64,000 bases of DNA. Origin: Porcincola intestinalis (GTDB lineage: Bacteria > Bacillota > Clostridia > Lachnospirales > Lachnospiraceae). The notes under the pieces were generated by a model. That model was not told the origin of the DNA, made no database searches, and saw only the letters and a list, made by a program, of their open reading frames with translations. The DNA lies in assembly GCF_009696445.1 (NCBI RefSeq), contig NZ_VULZ01000002.1, forward strand, positions 1 through 64,000. Reading direction: 5' to 3'. The stretch's first letter is position 1. The number at the start of each line of letters is the position of its first letter. Below are positions 1 to 8,337 of the stretch, piece after piece. The position numbers and the translations under genes were made by a program.

Positions 1-109
1 TCCGCAGATACTTCTCCGACAGGCCGGTAATGATCGCCGTTTCCCTGATTGTGTTGAAATCCTTCATGGAGCTTCTGTCGAATGTGTTCTTCTTTTTGTT
101 TGTCCTCAT
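1..109 (-). CDS. Small HTH (excisionase-like) protein, 3' end cut by window edge
   Basis: The first 36 residues are visible and the gene runs off the left edge. The sequence closely matches the complete 79-residue protein at 4190-4429: both begin with a lysine/arginine-rich stretch and share the block around MKDFNTIRETA and ITGLSEKYLRRLQ. This reads as a MerR/excisionase-type helix-turn-helix, so a DNA-binding role is inferred. The ATG at 109 fits the paralogue; another ATG at 116 is in a different frame. It follows ardC by about 20 nt and is probably cotranscribed with it. Confidence 0.7.
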   Translation of the reverse strand, partial: MRTNKKKNTFDRSSMKDFNTIRETAIITGLSEKYLR

Positions 110-128
110 ATCTCATGCCCTCCCTGTA

Positions 129-1115
129 TTATCTGATCTGTTCCTCTGTTCTTACTGGTTCCTGTTTCTCCTCTGCATGCTCCCTGACAGGCACTTCTGT
201 CAGTTCTGCAAATGGCAGTTCATATTTCTTCGCGTAGTTGCTCACCAGTCGGTCCGATATCTTTTCCGCATCGGCGCAGGCCCGGAAGAATTCGTTGTAG
301 TCGTTCTGGATGACACTGATCCAGGAACGCAGATAATCTGAATGGTCTTCGTAATGTTCTCCAGACAGCGGAATCCCCAGATCTGTTTCCGTGAAGAGTG
401 CTCCGATCTCCGCCCGGAGTTCCTCCTTCGCATAGCCTTCGGATCCAAATGGTCCTCCGAACTTTCGATTCAGTCTCGATGCCGCCCCGGTCATATGAGC
501 GAGTTCATGCAGAAGTGTCTTTGCGAAGCTGGTCTGATCCTTGAACTGGCTTCGGAGCGGCAGATAGATTTCATCCAAGGATGGGCTATAGAAGGACCTG
601 TCCTGCGCAATCTCGTGAATCGGGCACTCGCTTGTATCGATGATCCGGTCTACGACCGTATCGATTTCCGGTTCCGGACACTCATTTCGGCCGAAACCCG
701 GGAAATCCTGCACCTGTTCGGCGTTGAATACCCGAAAAAAAGAGACCTGCGGCCTGTCCAGCTGCACGGTCTCAAATGTCACATTTCCGTTCTGATCCTT
801 CACTTTCTTCTGTTTTTCGAAGATCCATTTCTCACAGAGAACGCCATGCTCCCCTTTCTTGATGAAATAACCCTTCTCCGAGTACTGTCTGGCGGTCGCC
901 CACCGCGGGTCCTTATAGCCATGCTCGACGACCATCGCCATCAGCCGCAGCCGGTTGCCGCCCTTGTACTGCACCTTCGACAGCGGATTCTGCGGCCGGA
1001 GTGACGCCCTGTCCCATTCCTCTTTATTGAAGAAATAGCCCTGTTTCATCATCCCAATGATCTTGTCCACCAGGGCTTTCCGTTCATCCATCACAATTTC
1101 AAATGCACCCGGCAT
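129..1115 (-). CDS. ardC: ArdC-like antirestriction protein
   Basis: A 328-residue protein with the usual ArdC plan. The N-terminal half (about residues 10-135) looks like the ssDNA-binding ArdC_N domain, including GGNRLRL and a region ending in FFRVFNAEQ. The C-terminal half is a zincin-like metallopeptidase domain with HELAH at 203-207 and a downstream glutamate helix (EELRAEIGA near 231-239) that would supply the third metal ligand. Family members protect incoming single-stranded plasmid or ICE DNA against recipient restriction. The start follows GGGAGG by six bases. A terminator-like hairpin lies just upstream, so ardC and the small HTH gene after it may form their own unit. Confidence 0.85.
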   Translation of the reverse strand: MPGAFEIVMDERKALVDKIIGMMKQGYFFNKEEWDRASLRPQNPLSKVQYKGGNRLRLMAMVVEHGYKDPRWATARQYSEKGYFIKKGEHGVLCEKWIFEKQKKVKDQNGNVTFETVQLDRPQVSFFRVFNAEQVQDFPGFGRNECPEPEIDTVVDRIIDTSECPIHEIAQDRSFYSPSLDEIYLPLRSQFKDQTSFAKTLLHELAHMTGAASRLNRKFGGPFGSEGYAKEELRAEIGALFTETDLGIPLSGEHYEDHSDYLRSWISVIQNDYNEFFRACADAEKISDRLVSNYAKKYELPFAELTEVPVREHAEEKQEPVRTEEQIR

Positions 1116-1138
1116 TCTCTTCCTCCCTTCTGGGCATG

Positions 1139-1172
1139 AAAAAGCCTCCAGGTAATCAATCTCCCAGAGGCG
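1139..1172 (-). terminator. Rho-independent terminator upstream of ardC
   Basis: On the minus strand a GCCTC...GAGGC stem with TGG/CCTGG inner pairing and an AT-rich loop is followed by TTTTTC. It lies between the 93-residue membrane protein gene and ardC and would end the upstream cargo transcript. Confidence 0.6.
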
Positions 1173-1224
1173 CTGCGCAACTATTCAGTTTTAATGTCCT
1201 TCACTTTGAGATAGCTGGAGCGTA

Positions 1225-1506
1225 TTAGTGTTTTCGGAGTTTGAAAATAATTTCTTCAACTGCAAATACGACAGCCATGACGATAGCAGAGACTCCACCC
1301 ATGGCAGGCCCATTTGAAGTCCCTATATATTTTTCTCCTGATAGAACCAAATGATAGATATTCAGGCCAAACATATATACTTCTGAAGTTTCCGTACCCC
1401 GGCGATAAGCATTCGAATATCCGAAATATATGGCTGCCGCCATGAATAACAAAGCTATCCCAAAACCGCACACCAGTGTAATCAGCCTTCTTACTATCGG
1501 TTTCAT
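1225..1506 (-). CDS. Small membrane protein, two TM segments
   Basis: I do not recognise a family. From the ATG at 1506 the protein has 93 residues: a short basic N-terminus, a first hydrophobic helix (LITLVCGFGIALLFMAAAIY), an outside-type loop with Tyr and Gly, and a second hydrophobic helix (VSAIVMAVVFAVEEIIF) ending in KLRKH. A GTG at 1521 would add five residues; the ATG is preferred because AAAGGTGG lies upstream, though the spacing is long. It follows the HD-hydrolase gene and ends before a terminator, so it is probably the last gene of the nitroreductase/HD cargo unit. Confidence 0.55.
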   Translation of the reverse strand: MKPIVRRLITLVCGFGIALLFMAAAIYFGYSNAYRRGTETSEVYMFGLNIYHLVLSGEKYIGTSNGPAMGGVSAIVMAVVFAVEEIIFKLRKH

Positions 1507-1549
1507 GACAATCTTTCCCACCTTTCACCAATGAGTTGCTCTACCCATA

Positions 1550-2092
1550 TCAAATTTCCCTTGAACGATAGATCTCCAGATACTCCTTCTCTACTTCCTG
1601 AAATGGTCTCCATTCGTAGGAGATTTCGATATGTATCTCCGGCTTCGGTCCGATGTCCTCATTCAGGAGTTCATGCATGTCGTACCAGAGCATAGCGTTA
1701 TCAATGTGCTTCATCTTCCGGTACTCTTCCTCTGTCAGATCCGATCCAAGGAATTTTGTATACAAAACTGAAAGCAAGTGGTCCTCCGCCACCCGATATT
1801 CCGGAAGGTTTCTCTTGAAAGGTCTCGGAACATCCGACATATAGCATTCGGAAGCATCGTGAAGCAGGCAGGCCAGGATCATCCGGTCCGGGAGAGACAG
1901 GGCATCCGCCTCCCGCGCACAGTTGATGCAATGCTGGCCCACGGAGAAAAAAGTCTTCACATGACCATTTCCGCGGCAGATCAGTGGCAGGGCATGCGCA
2001 ATGTCCTCGATCCGGAAATCTTCCGGTTTCGGATCCAGCGGATTCATATGGATCCCGGAATGTGTTGTGATGCAGTCAGCCTGGTTTCCCAT
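1550..2092 (-). CDS. HD-domain phosphohydrolase (YfbR-like)
   Basis: A 180-residue protein with an HD metal-binding signature: a conserved His in SVGQHCINCAR, HDASE near residues 86-90, and a later Asp in MKHIDNAMLWYDM. The string HDASECYMSDVPRPFK is typical of the phage and plasmid branch of YfbR-like 5'-nucleotidases, which dephosphorylate deoxynucleotides. Substrate is inferred from family only. The start codon follows GAGGT at somewhat long spacing. It sits between the nitroreductase and the small membrane protein and appears to be accessory cargo. Confidence 0.7.
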   Translation of the reverse strand: MGNQADCITTHSGIHMNPLDPKPEDFRIEDIAHALPLICRGNGHVKTFFSVGQHCINCAREADALSLPDRMILACLLHDASECYMSDVPRPFKRNLPEYRVAEDHLLSVLYTKFLGSDLTEEEYRKMKHIDNAMLWYDMHELLNEDIGPKPEIHIEISYEWRPFQEVEKEYLEIYRSREI

Positions 2093-2128
2093 CTTTAGTC
2101 ATTACCTCAGGAAATATTCAGCAAAAGT

Positions 2129-2668
2129 TCAGATAAACCGTGCAATCTCTTCTACTTCCTTGCGCTTTGGAGCAGGCTTGTCCTCTACCGGATACCCCAT
2201 GGCAATAACCGACGTTACCATCTCATCGTCCGGAAGATCCAAGATCTCATGGATCTTCACATCGTCTACGACACCCATGATTACAGTTCCGATTCCGAAG
2301 CTATGTGCAGCCAGACAGAATGTTTGGGCAGAGATTCCCGCGTCATACATCTGCCAGCCGGATCCCTTATCGGTCGAAAATGAACCATCCTGCTCATATC
2401 CGCTGACTCCTTTTACTACCGACTGGACAGCCAAAACCTGTGCGCGCTGTATAGTCTTGGTGTTATATGTGTATCCAAGTACCGCATCAGCGATTGCATT
2501 GATTCGCTCTTTGTCAGTTACCATACTGTAACGGACAACCTGAGTATTTTTCCAGGACGGCGCATATCTCACTGAATCCAGGATCTGATTCATCGTCTCC
2601 CTGTCAATCTCCCGGTCCAGATACTTCCGAACACTCCTTCTTGTCTTGATACACTCGACTGCATCCAT
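2129..2668 (-). CDS. Nitroreductase family protein
   Basis: A 179-residue flavoprotein of the nitroreductase fold. The N-terminus (ECIKTRRSVRKYLDREID) carries the RRSVR element that contacts the FMN phosphate. The later GIGTVIMGVVDD and MGYPVEDKPAPKRK match the conserved C-terminal part of the family. Such enzymes use NAD(P)H and FMN to reduce nitro compounds or quinones; this substrate is unknown. The length fits the short single-domain members. No strong ribosome site is seen. Cargo gene, same orientation as its neighbours. Confidence 0.85.
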   Translation of the reverse strand: MDAVECIKTRRSVRKYLDREIDRETMNQILDSVRYAPSWKNTQVVRYSMVTDKERINAIADAVLGYTYNTKTIQRAQVLAVQSVVKGVSGYEQDGSFSTDKGSGWQMYDAGISAQTFCLAAHSFGIGTVIMGVVDDVKIHEILDLPDDEMVTSVIAMGYPVEDKPAPKRKEVEEIARFI

Positions 2669-2693
2669 AATCGTTAACCCTACTGAATCCCTT

Positions 2694-3389
2694 TCACATG
2701 CTCTGAACGACTGATAACACTTTTATTGTCCTGCAATAAATCTTGTAAAACTCGACATCGAAATACAGCATACTGCTGTTTAATCTCACTGGGTAGCAGT
2801 AGAAGTCAGACAGATAGGTTATCTCGGGATCTACACCTTCAACGGACACAGAAGAAACACCATAAAAGCCAAATGTCACGGTAGTTCCATCCAGAGAAAG
2901 AACAAGCTCTGCACTGTTCATATCATGTCTGAAAGAAATCACTTTGCTATCATGAAAATAAAAATCTCCCAAGGCCTGATTGTTTTCAATAAAGCCAACC
3001 ATCTTCTCGTATTGATAATTATCGGATTCCCTCCAGCTGAAACTATAAGTCAGATCATCATACATGTCCTGGATAATGCCGACTTCTTTCTGAGAAGGTT
3101 GCCTGGTTTCATCATTGCAAAGCCTGAACTGCTCTAATGCCGGTTCAACATATCTGTGAAGGATAAAATATGGGTTTTCCTTATAACGGTTCTCAGATGC
3201 CATCATGGCAAGTATTCTCCCATACCAAAGAGGGTGTTTTTCCTCTGCTTCATACGCTTCATGGTATGCTTTCCACATATAGTAATAACCGTTTCGTTCG
3301 TCACGCCCCCAGTTACCATGTTTCGGCCCCCATAAGCAATCCCGTGCTTTTTTGTAATCGTCCTTTATCTCTTCCCAATTTGCCGGCAT
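2694..3389 (-). CDS. Hypothetical protein, 231 aa
   Basis: Not confidently recognised. The N-terminal half is rich in aromatic and charged residues and probably helical; the C-terminal part (FYFHDSKVISFRHDMNSAELVL onward) looks like a beta-rich domain of the kind seen in small immunity or DUF4085-like proteins, but this is a weak impression. No signal peptide or membrane segment. An excellent ribosome site (CGGAGG, seven-base spacing) supports the ATG at 3389. Base composition is more AT-rich than the transfer genes around it, consistent with separately acquired cargo. Confidence 0.6.
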   Translation of the reverse strand: MPANWEEIKDDYKKARDCLWGPKHGNWGRDERNGYYYMWKAYHEAYEAEEKHPLWYGRILAMMASENRYKENPYFILHRYVEPALEQFRLCNDETRQPSQKEVGIIQDMYDDLTYSFSWRESDNYQYEKMVGFIENNQALGDFYFHDSKVISFRHDMNSAELVLSLDGTTVTFGFYGVSSVSVEGVDPEITYLSDFYCYPVRLNSSMLYFDVEFYKIYCRTIKVLSVVQSM

Positions 3390-3466
3390 GTATATTCCTC
3401 CGTAACAAGAACAATCTTCGAACCCAATATATCACCTGTGCTATCGGCTCTCAATGAAACATTTCA

Positions 3467-3604
3467 TCATTCAGACTTCTCAGTCCGCTTCCCCGGAAGG
3501 ACTTCCTCCCGCATCTCCAGATCGGTCAGCTGTACGATATCCCCTTCGTCGGTGATGCCGTACTTTTCTGCAAGCTCTTCCCGGATATCCTTATCCTTTG
3601 CCAT
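3467..3604 (-). CDS. Small acidic protein, 45 aa
   Basis: A short reading frame beginning MAKDKDIREELAEKYGITD and ending RTEKSE. It overlaps the last 14 bases of the upstream gene and is preceded by GGAG at seven-base spacing, as expected for a translationally coupled operon gene. Composition is strongly charged with no hydrophobic segment. No family is recognised. Confidence 0.5.
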   Translation of the reverse strand: MAKDKDIREELAEKYGITDEGDIVQLTDLEMREEVLPGKRTEKSE

Positions 3605-4127
3605 CTGTCTTCTCCTTCCTGATCCGTTCATATTCCCGGGTCATCTGTTCACTGTCCATCGTCAGAGAATAGAGGTATTCCAGCTCGTCTGCGGTAAAAC
3701 CGTCCTTGATTGCCTGGACGATAATGTTGATCTGGCCTGCGCTCAGCTTTCCTTCTTTGATGATATCCAGAATGCGTTTCGATGCGTCCGCGGTAGTCCC
3801 GGTACCCTTCTGCTTGTCAGTCTTTTTCCCGGCTGCTTTCTCCTGTTCAACCTTCTGTGCAGCCTGCTTTTCCGCTTTTGCTTTCTCCTCCGCTTTTTTC
3901 GCATCCATGACGGCTCCACGATCTTTCAGCCACTGTTCCATCTCCTCCGCCGTTGGCTGTTCTCCGTTCTTGTCCCTTGCCTCTTTCTCCATCCTGTCGA
4001 TATCATCAAAGCTGATCTTGTCCAGAGTTTCCGGATCAAGATAAATGATCCGCACTGGGTCTCCGTCTTTCTGCTTGTTTCTGAAATATTCGAAGTCCTT
4101 CTCTGTAAGATACTGAAGATTATTCAC
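3591..4127 (-). CDS. Hypothetical charged protein, 178 aa, GTG start
   Basis: The start is set at a GTG (4127) because it follows AGGAGGAGG at ideal spacing and gives a sensible N-terminus, VNNLQYLTEKDFEYFRNKQ. A longer frame from an ATG at 4190 would translate a perfect hairpin and is rejected. Residues about 70-125 are a Lys/Glu/Ala-rich coiled coil. The last 60 residues form a helical domain with IKEGKLSAGQINIIVQAIK and FTADELEYLYSL, which resembles a short DNA- or protein-binding module. It follows the small HTH gene and may be its partner. Function unknown. Confidence 0.65.
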   Translation of the reverse strand: MNNLQYLTEKDFEYFRNKQKDGDPVRIIYLDPETLDKISFDDIDRMEKEARDKNGEQPTAEEMEQWLKDRGAVMDAKKAEEKAKAEKQAAQKVEQEKAAGKKTDKQKGTGTTADASKRILDIIKEGKLSAGQINIIVQAIKDGFTADELEYLYSLTMDSEQMTREYERIRKEKTDGKG

Positions 4128-4158
4128 GACTGTCCCTCCTCCTATTCTTACGATAGGG

Positions 4159-4184
4159 GCCTCCGGAGGATGAACTCCGGAGGC
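4159..4184. other. Perfect inverted repeat between the HTH gene and its downstream partner
   Basis: GCCTCCGGAG and CTCCGGAGGC form a ten-base perfect stem with a six-base loop. It lies just after the stop of the small HTH gene and about 30 nt before the GTG start of the next gene. There is no T-run after it on the minus strand, so an mRNA structure or a binding site is more likely than a terminator. Confidence 0.6.
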
Positions 4185-4189
4185 TGCCA

Positions 4190-4429
4190 TTATCTGCCAA
4201 CACTAAGTTCCTCCACCTTTTCGGGTTCAGGTGGGTTCAGGCTCTTTATCAGTGCGGCGTAATTCACCAGAAAGCGGGTGCCACTGTATACCCCTGGAAG
4301 CTTATCCTCCTTCTGCAGCCTTCGCAGGTACTTTTCTGACAAGCCAGTGATAAATGCCGTCTCTCTGATCGTGTTGAAGTCTTTCATACTGCTGCGGTCG
4401 ATAATATTCTTTTTCTTTCTTCCTCTCAT
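4190..4429 (-). CDS. Small HTH (excisionase-like) protein
   Basis: A 79-residue protein with a basic N-terminus (RGRKKKN) and a MerR/excisionase-type helix-turn-helix: FNTIRETAFITGLSEKYLRRLQK, then a wing-like VYSGTRFLVNYAALI. It is a paralogue of the partial gene at the left window edge. A role in element excision or local regulation is inferred from size and fold, not shown. AGGAGG sits eight bases before the ATG. It follows the coupling-protein gene and precedes the hairpin at 4159-4184. Confidence 0.7.
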   Translation of the reverse strand: MRGRKKKNIIDRSSMKDFNTIRETAFITGLSEKYLRRLQKEDKLPGVYSGTRFLVNYAALIKSLNPPEPEKVEELSVGR

Positions 4430-4528
4430 CTTGATTCCTCCTGCGCTTATCTGAGCTTCCTGGATGCACCTTAAGTGATCCGGTTCCCATATAACAACTT
4501 GTTACCTGCAGCCTTTTCATACCTGAGG

Positions 4529-6613
4529 TTAAAGGTCCGGTTCTGTTACATTCATCACTTCATTCCCCTTCTGAAACAGTTCCCCCCATTCCTCTTCTTT
4601 TCCAAGCGTGATCTTCCCATCCTCCAGAAAGCCACAGATCGGATAGCGGATCAGCTGCTGGCCGCCTGCATACACACGATCTGGATTCTCAAGCGAGAAA
4701 ACAGGATATGCTTCCACCTGACCATTTGAATACTTGTGAAGGAAAGAGCCCAGCATCTGAGTCCCTGCCAGATATCTTCCTTCAAGGTTCTCAAGCTTAT
4801 CGAATATCCTGGACTCCCGGAATACTCCCATGTACTGCTCGATCTGGTAGAAATAGGACTCGCAGTCGGCATCTTCCCCTTCCGCATCGATATAGAAATG
4901 AATCTCGTCCTTCTCTTCCTGTGACTTCCGTTTCCTCTCGCTCACATATGATCCCAGCGCCGACGATGCAATGAACTCCGGCAGCTCAAGCGTATGAAAC
5001 TTGTCGTCCATGATCGGATTGCAGCCGCGGATGAAAACCAGCTCCTTCTCGTTGTCCATCCTTCGGACCTCATCCGGCGTCATCAGCTCGCGGCCGACCA
5101 CATCAAAGTTGCTGCTGGCCGACCCCTTGCTCCCCAAAGACTCACTGGACGAACGTTTGCCAAGTGTATACTTGCCCAGCATCTCCGTCATGTACTTATG
5201 AGTCTCAGGTTCATTTCCGCCAAGGTAGATCATGGTATCACAGTTGCCGATGATGGCTTGCCAGGTGTCCTTGAACAGGGCCTGCAGCTGCGCGCGGTTC
5301 TGAAGGATGATGTTGGCGGACATGTTCCTGCTTCGCATGGTGGAAATGATCTCCGTGAAGCCGTCCGGAAGCGGCGTATTCGCGAATTCGTCCATCCAGA
5401 ATGCCACATGGATTGGCAGCGATCCGCCATATTTGAAGTCTGCGATATAGTACAGTTCCTGAAAGATCTGGGTGTAGAGGAGGCCAATCAAGAAGCTGTA
5501 GGACTTGTCATTGTCCGGAATGATGCAGAACAGAGCCGTCTTTCGGTCCGGGTTCTCATAGACTCCTTCTCCGATTGCGCGGATATCAATATCATCATGG
5601 TCCAGGATCTTCAGTATCTTTGGGTTCTGCAGATAGGCAAGTCTCGCATGGGCGGAAATGATGATGGACCGGATCGTGTCCTTGGCTCCGCTCCGTACCT
5701 TCAGGTATGCCACCCTTGCCGGATGGTCATCGGGAAGGACTTCCATCATCTGATCCAGTTCCGACAGGTCTCCTGCTTTCTCCGCCACCTTCGCTTTGTT
5801 CAGCAGATCCATCATCTCGCGGATCGTCGCCGGCTTCCCATGCTTTGGACATTCGTACCAGACATAGGACATGATGGCCTGCAGGTATAGGGAAAGGGCG
5901 GAGTCCCAGAATGGGTCCCCGCCCTTTGCGTCCTTGGGTCTGGTGTTATTCATCATGTTGGTGACCAGCTTGATGATGTCATTGTCCGAGCGGATATAGG
6001 CGAAGGGATTGTACCCATCCGAATCGTCCATATCGACCAGGTTGAAGGAAACGATACGGTAACCTTCCATCTCAAGACTGTTGGCAAGTGCTCTCCTGAG
6101 TTCAGATTTCGGGTCTGTGATCACCAGGGAACTTCGAGCCCCGGCCAGGATATTGGGCATAATCAGTCGGAAGCTCTTGCCTGCGCCGGAACCGCCGATA
6201 ATGATGACATTATTGTTGAGTCCGGTTCTATGCGTATCCAGACTGATTCGCAGGTTCTGGGACAGTATTTTGTTGTTGGCAGGATCCGGATCAGCCAGTT
6301 TTTTATTTACCTCCTTGCAGGTGCCGAAGCTGGCTGTCCCGTACTCTGTTCCCGGCTTCACATCCCGATCCATTGAAGTTACTCTTAGGAAAATGACAAA
6401 CCATATAATCCCGCAGATCAGGATGGCTTTCCAAGTCCATGGAGTGACCCGCAGCGGAAATGAGTGAAGCAGATAGTGAAACAAAAGCGGTTTCAGATTA
6501 TCCAGCGTAACCTCATTTCCGTACATGAGCCCGATGCAGTAACCGAGGTAGACCGCTGCGGGAAGAAAGCAGAGAAAGAAAATCACGTTCAGTTTCCGTT
6601 TGGGATTCTGCAT
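4529..6613 (-). CDS. virD4: VirD4/TraG-type coupling protein (T4CP)
   Basis: A 694-residue membrane ATPase that links the relaxosome to the secretion channel. Two N-terminal transmembrane helices (about 10-30 and 60-78) precede the cytoplasmic motor. Walker A is GGSGAGKS at 140-147, followed by the VITDPKSEL block typical of TraG/VirD4, and Walker B is FWMDEFANTPLPDGF. The later MRSRNMSANIILQNRAQLQ matches the family. Length and domain order are normal for Firmicute ICE coupling proteins. The PcfB-like gene lies immediately upstream on the same strand, the usual partnership in Gram-positive conjugation systems. Confidence 0.95.
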   Translation of the reverse strand: MQNPKRKLNVIFFLCFLPAAVYLGYCIGLMYGNEVTLDNLKPLLFHYLLHSFPLRVTPWTWKAILICGIIWFVIFLRVTSMDRDVKPGTEYGTASFGTCKEVNKKLADPDPANNKILSQNLRISLDTHRTGLNNNVIIIGGSGAGKSFRLIMPNILAGARSSLVITDPKSELRRALANSLEMEGYRIVSFNLVDMDDSDGYNPFAYIRSDNDIIKLVTNMMNNTRPKDAKGGDPFWDSALSLYLQAIMSYVWYECPKHGKPATIREMMDLLNKAKVAEKAGDLSELDQMMEVLPDDHPARVAYLKVRSGAKDTIRSIIISAHARLAYLQNPKILKILDHDDIDIRAIGEGVYENPDRKTALFCIIPDNDKSYSFLIGLLYTQIFQELYYIADFKYGGSLPIHVAFWMDEFANTPLPDGFTEIISTMRSRNMSANIILQNRAQLQALFKDTWQAIIGNCDTMIYLGGNEPETHKYMTEMLGKYTLGKRSSSESLGSKGSASSNFDVVGRELMTPDEVRRMDNEKELVFIRGCNPIMDDKFHTLELPEFIASSALGSYVSERKRKSQEEKDEIHFYIDAEGEDADCESYFYQIEQYMGVFRESRIFDKLENLEGRYLAGTQMLGSFLHKYSNGQVEAYPVFSLENPDRVYAGGQQLIRYPICGFLEDGKITLGKEEEWGELFQKGNEVMNVTEPDL

Positions 6614-6632
6614 GTTCTTTCACCCTCCCTCC

Positions 6633-7715
6633 TCACAGCTTCTTCTCAAAGGGCGATGGCTCCTGCTTCGCGCCACTGTTCAGCAGACTGCTCAGATTCT
6701 CCAGCGCACTGGTCGGTCCTTCAAGACCTCCATGACCCTCTCCTAGTGTCTGATCGTGATTCTGATCACGAGTCTGCTCGCGGGTCATCTCCCTGGACCC
6801 GACCGTTGCCTGCCCGGAATTCCGATTCAAGGCAGCTTCTTTTACCAGCCCGATTACAACCGGCCCTGCCAGTGTCTGGAAAGTGGCTGTCCGAAAGTCT
6901 GTGACTGCATAAGCCCTGTCGCGGAAAAGGGCCGCGCCAAGACTCTTTTCACTGAGTCCCTTGCCCGGCAGCACCGCATCCTTAACAGGAATGAACACCG
7001 TCCGGTTCTGGTCGATCCGGTACTCGGCGAAGTTCTCCCTTATCTCGATTGGCGGCCCGCTGATCCACTGGTACTGCTGCTGAAGCCCCTGGCAGTCTAG
7101 ATCACGGAGACGGACTCTCACATCTCCGAATGCTTCCTTCAGGTCTGCCACCTGCTGCTCGGGAGTACCCATATCTCTGGAATACTGTACTGTTTTCTCC
7201 GAAGTCCTCTCCTTCTTTTCGGTAAATGGGTCCGACACTGACTTTGACAGGTCCTGCGCTTCAGGTGTCAGTTCCCCGTTTCTGTTAAAGGCTGTCGAGA
7301 GATAATCCCTCTCACTGAGCATCCCCAGATAAGTGTCCTTATAAGGCCCCATCGCATGGTCGATCAGAAGAGCTCTCACCTTGGGAGCATCCGAAACAGC
7401 AATGGCGTATTGGGTACGGCCGTCCCCTCCGCAAAGATCCGGCATCTTCGCAAACAGGATCCCATGCTGCTTCATTTCCTTCTGGATCTTCTTCAGTTCC
7501 TTTTTGTCCTCACTCCCAACGTTCACATACATCATGTCGTCGCCCTTGATCGCCCGCAGCCTGCCAAGACGTGCCTTCCCCTTCCATTTCGAAAGACGGA
7601 TCGTATTGATCAGCTTTGCAAACTGAATCGCCGCTTTCAGACTGATCTTCCCGAGAAGGTAAATTGCCTTGCCTGCCACGACCACGATCTGGGTAGCGTC
7701 CGCGACTTCACTCAT
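6633..7715 (-). CDS. PcfB/DUF3801-like relaxosome protein
   Basis: A 360-residue protein whose N-terminal 150 residues fit the DUF3801/PcfB family (KAIYLLGKISLKAAIQFAKL; KKIQKEMKQHGILFAKMPDL; YAIAVSDAPKVRALL). In known systems PcfB-type proteins accompany the relaxase and help dock it to the coupling protein. The C-terminal half is less conserved and ends in a polar tail with an Arg/Gln/Asp-rich stretch (MTREQTRDQNHDQTLGEG). It precedes the coupling protein by about 20 nt. The family assignment of the N-terminal part is good; the C-terminal half is unassigned. Confidence 0.75.
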   Translation of the reverse strand: MSEVADATQIVVVAGKAIYLLGKISLKAAIQFAKLINTIRLSKWKGKARLGRLRAIKGDDMMYVNVGSEDKKELKKIQKEMKQHGILFAKMPDLCGGDGRTQYAIAVSDAPKVRALLIDHAMGPYKDTYLGMLSERDYLSTAFNRNGELTPEAQDLSKSVSDPFTEKKERTSEKTVQYSRDMGTPEQQVADLKEAFGDVRVRLRDLDCQGLQQQYQWISGPPIEIRENFAEYRIDQNRTVFIPVKDAVLPGKGLSEKSLGAALFRDRAYAVTDFRTATFQTLAGPVVIGLVKEAALNRNSGQATVGSREMTREQTRDQNHDQTLGEGHGGLEGPTSALENLSSLLNSGAKQEPSPFEKKL

Positions 7716-7752
7716 CTATATTCCTCCTTTCCAGGAGCTGCAGCTCCATTTC

Positions 7753-8337
7753 TTACAGGCTTCTGCCATCCGGGACCGGAGCCTCCTCTGAAACATCTCC
7801 GATATCCTTTTCCTGCTCCAGCTTCTTGTCCTGATAAGCTTTGACGATCATCTCCGTCATTGCCTTCCGGATTCCCGGAGATACCGGACCGGCAATGTTC
7901 TGGTAGCGGTCACCATTCTTTTCATATGGATAGGAAACCCTGAGTTCCCCGTCCCGCTCAAAAATGCGGACTCCGTCGATCTTCACAAGACCGCCGTAAT
8001 TCACCGTGGCGTAGCCCCTGGTCTCATCCTTTTCGTAAAGTCTTACTTCAACTGTCAGGTCGAGCGGTTCCTTCTCGACCTTCATCTGCGCAACCACACT
8101 CTTATTGACCGTATCCGTGATTGCTTTGCGAAGATCCTTGTCCTTGATCATGACGACCGGCTCCCATTTGTCTCCCTTCAGCTTTTCCGGAAATGAAACA
8201 AAGGAATAAGTCTTGCCGTCCTTGTCTGCCTGGATAACCTTCACGTTGTGGATCACGATCTTCTCATCCAGATATACGTCCCCGGATGCAAGAATCTTAT
8301 CTGAAAAAATCGGTTTCATATCTGCCCTGATATTCAT
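7753..8337 (-). CDS. Protein with two tandem SpoVG-like domains
   Basis: 194 residues that read as two SpoVG folds in a row. Domain 1 (about 14-75) has ASGDVYLDEKIVIHNVKVI, then FVSFPEKLKG and IKDKDLRKAI. Domain 2 (about 110-165) has GYATVNYGGLVKIDGVRIF, then LRVSYPYEKNG, QNIAGPVSP and GIRKAMTEMIVKAY. Single SpoVG proteins of about 90 residues are nucleic-acid-binding regulators in Firmicutes. The gene starts inside the stop of the upstream coiled-coil gene (ATGA), so translation is coupled. Position inside the mobilisation operon suggests a nucleoprotein role in transfer, which is inference. Confidence 0.75.
   Translation of the reverse strand: MNIRADMKPIFSDKILASGDVYLDEKIVIHNVKVIQADKDGKTYSFVSFPEKLKGDKWEPVVMIKDKDLRKAITDTVNKSVVAQMKVEKEPLDLTVEVRLYEKDETRGYATVNYGGLVKIDGVRIFERDGELRVSYPYEKNGDRYQNIAGPVSPGIRKAMTEMIVKAYQDKKLEQEKDIGDVSEEAPVPDGRSL

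Noticed and set aside
4128..4190. N-terminal extension of the 178-residue protein from an ATG at 4190
   Set aside because: It would translate the perfect hairpin and the AGGAGGAGG ribosome site of the GTG start at 4127.
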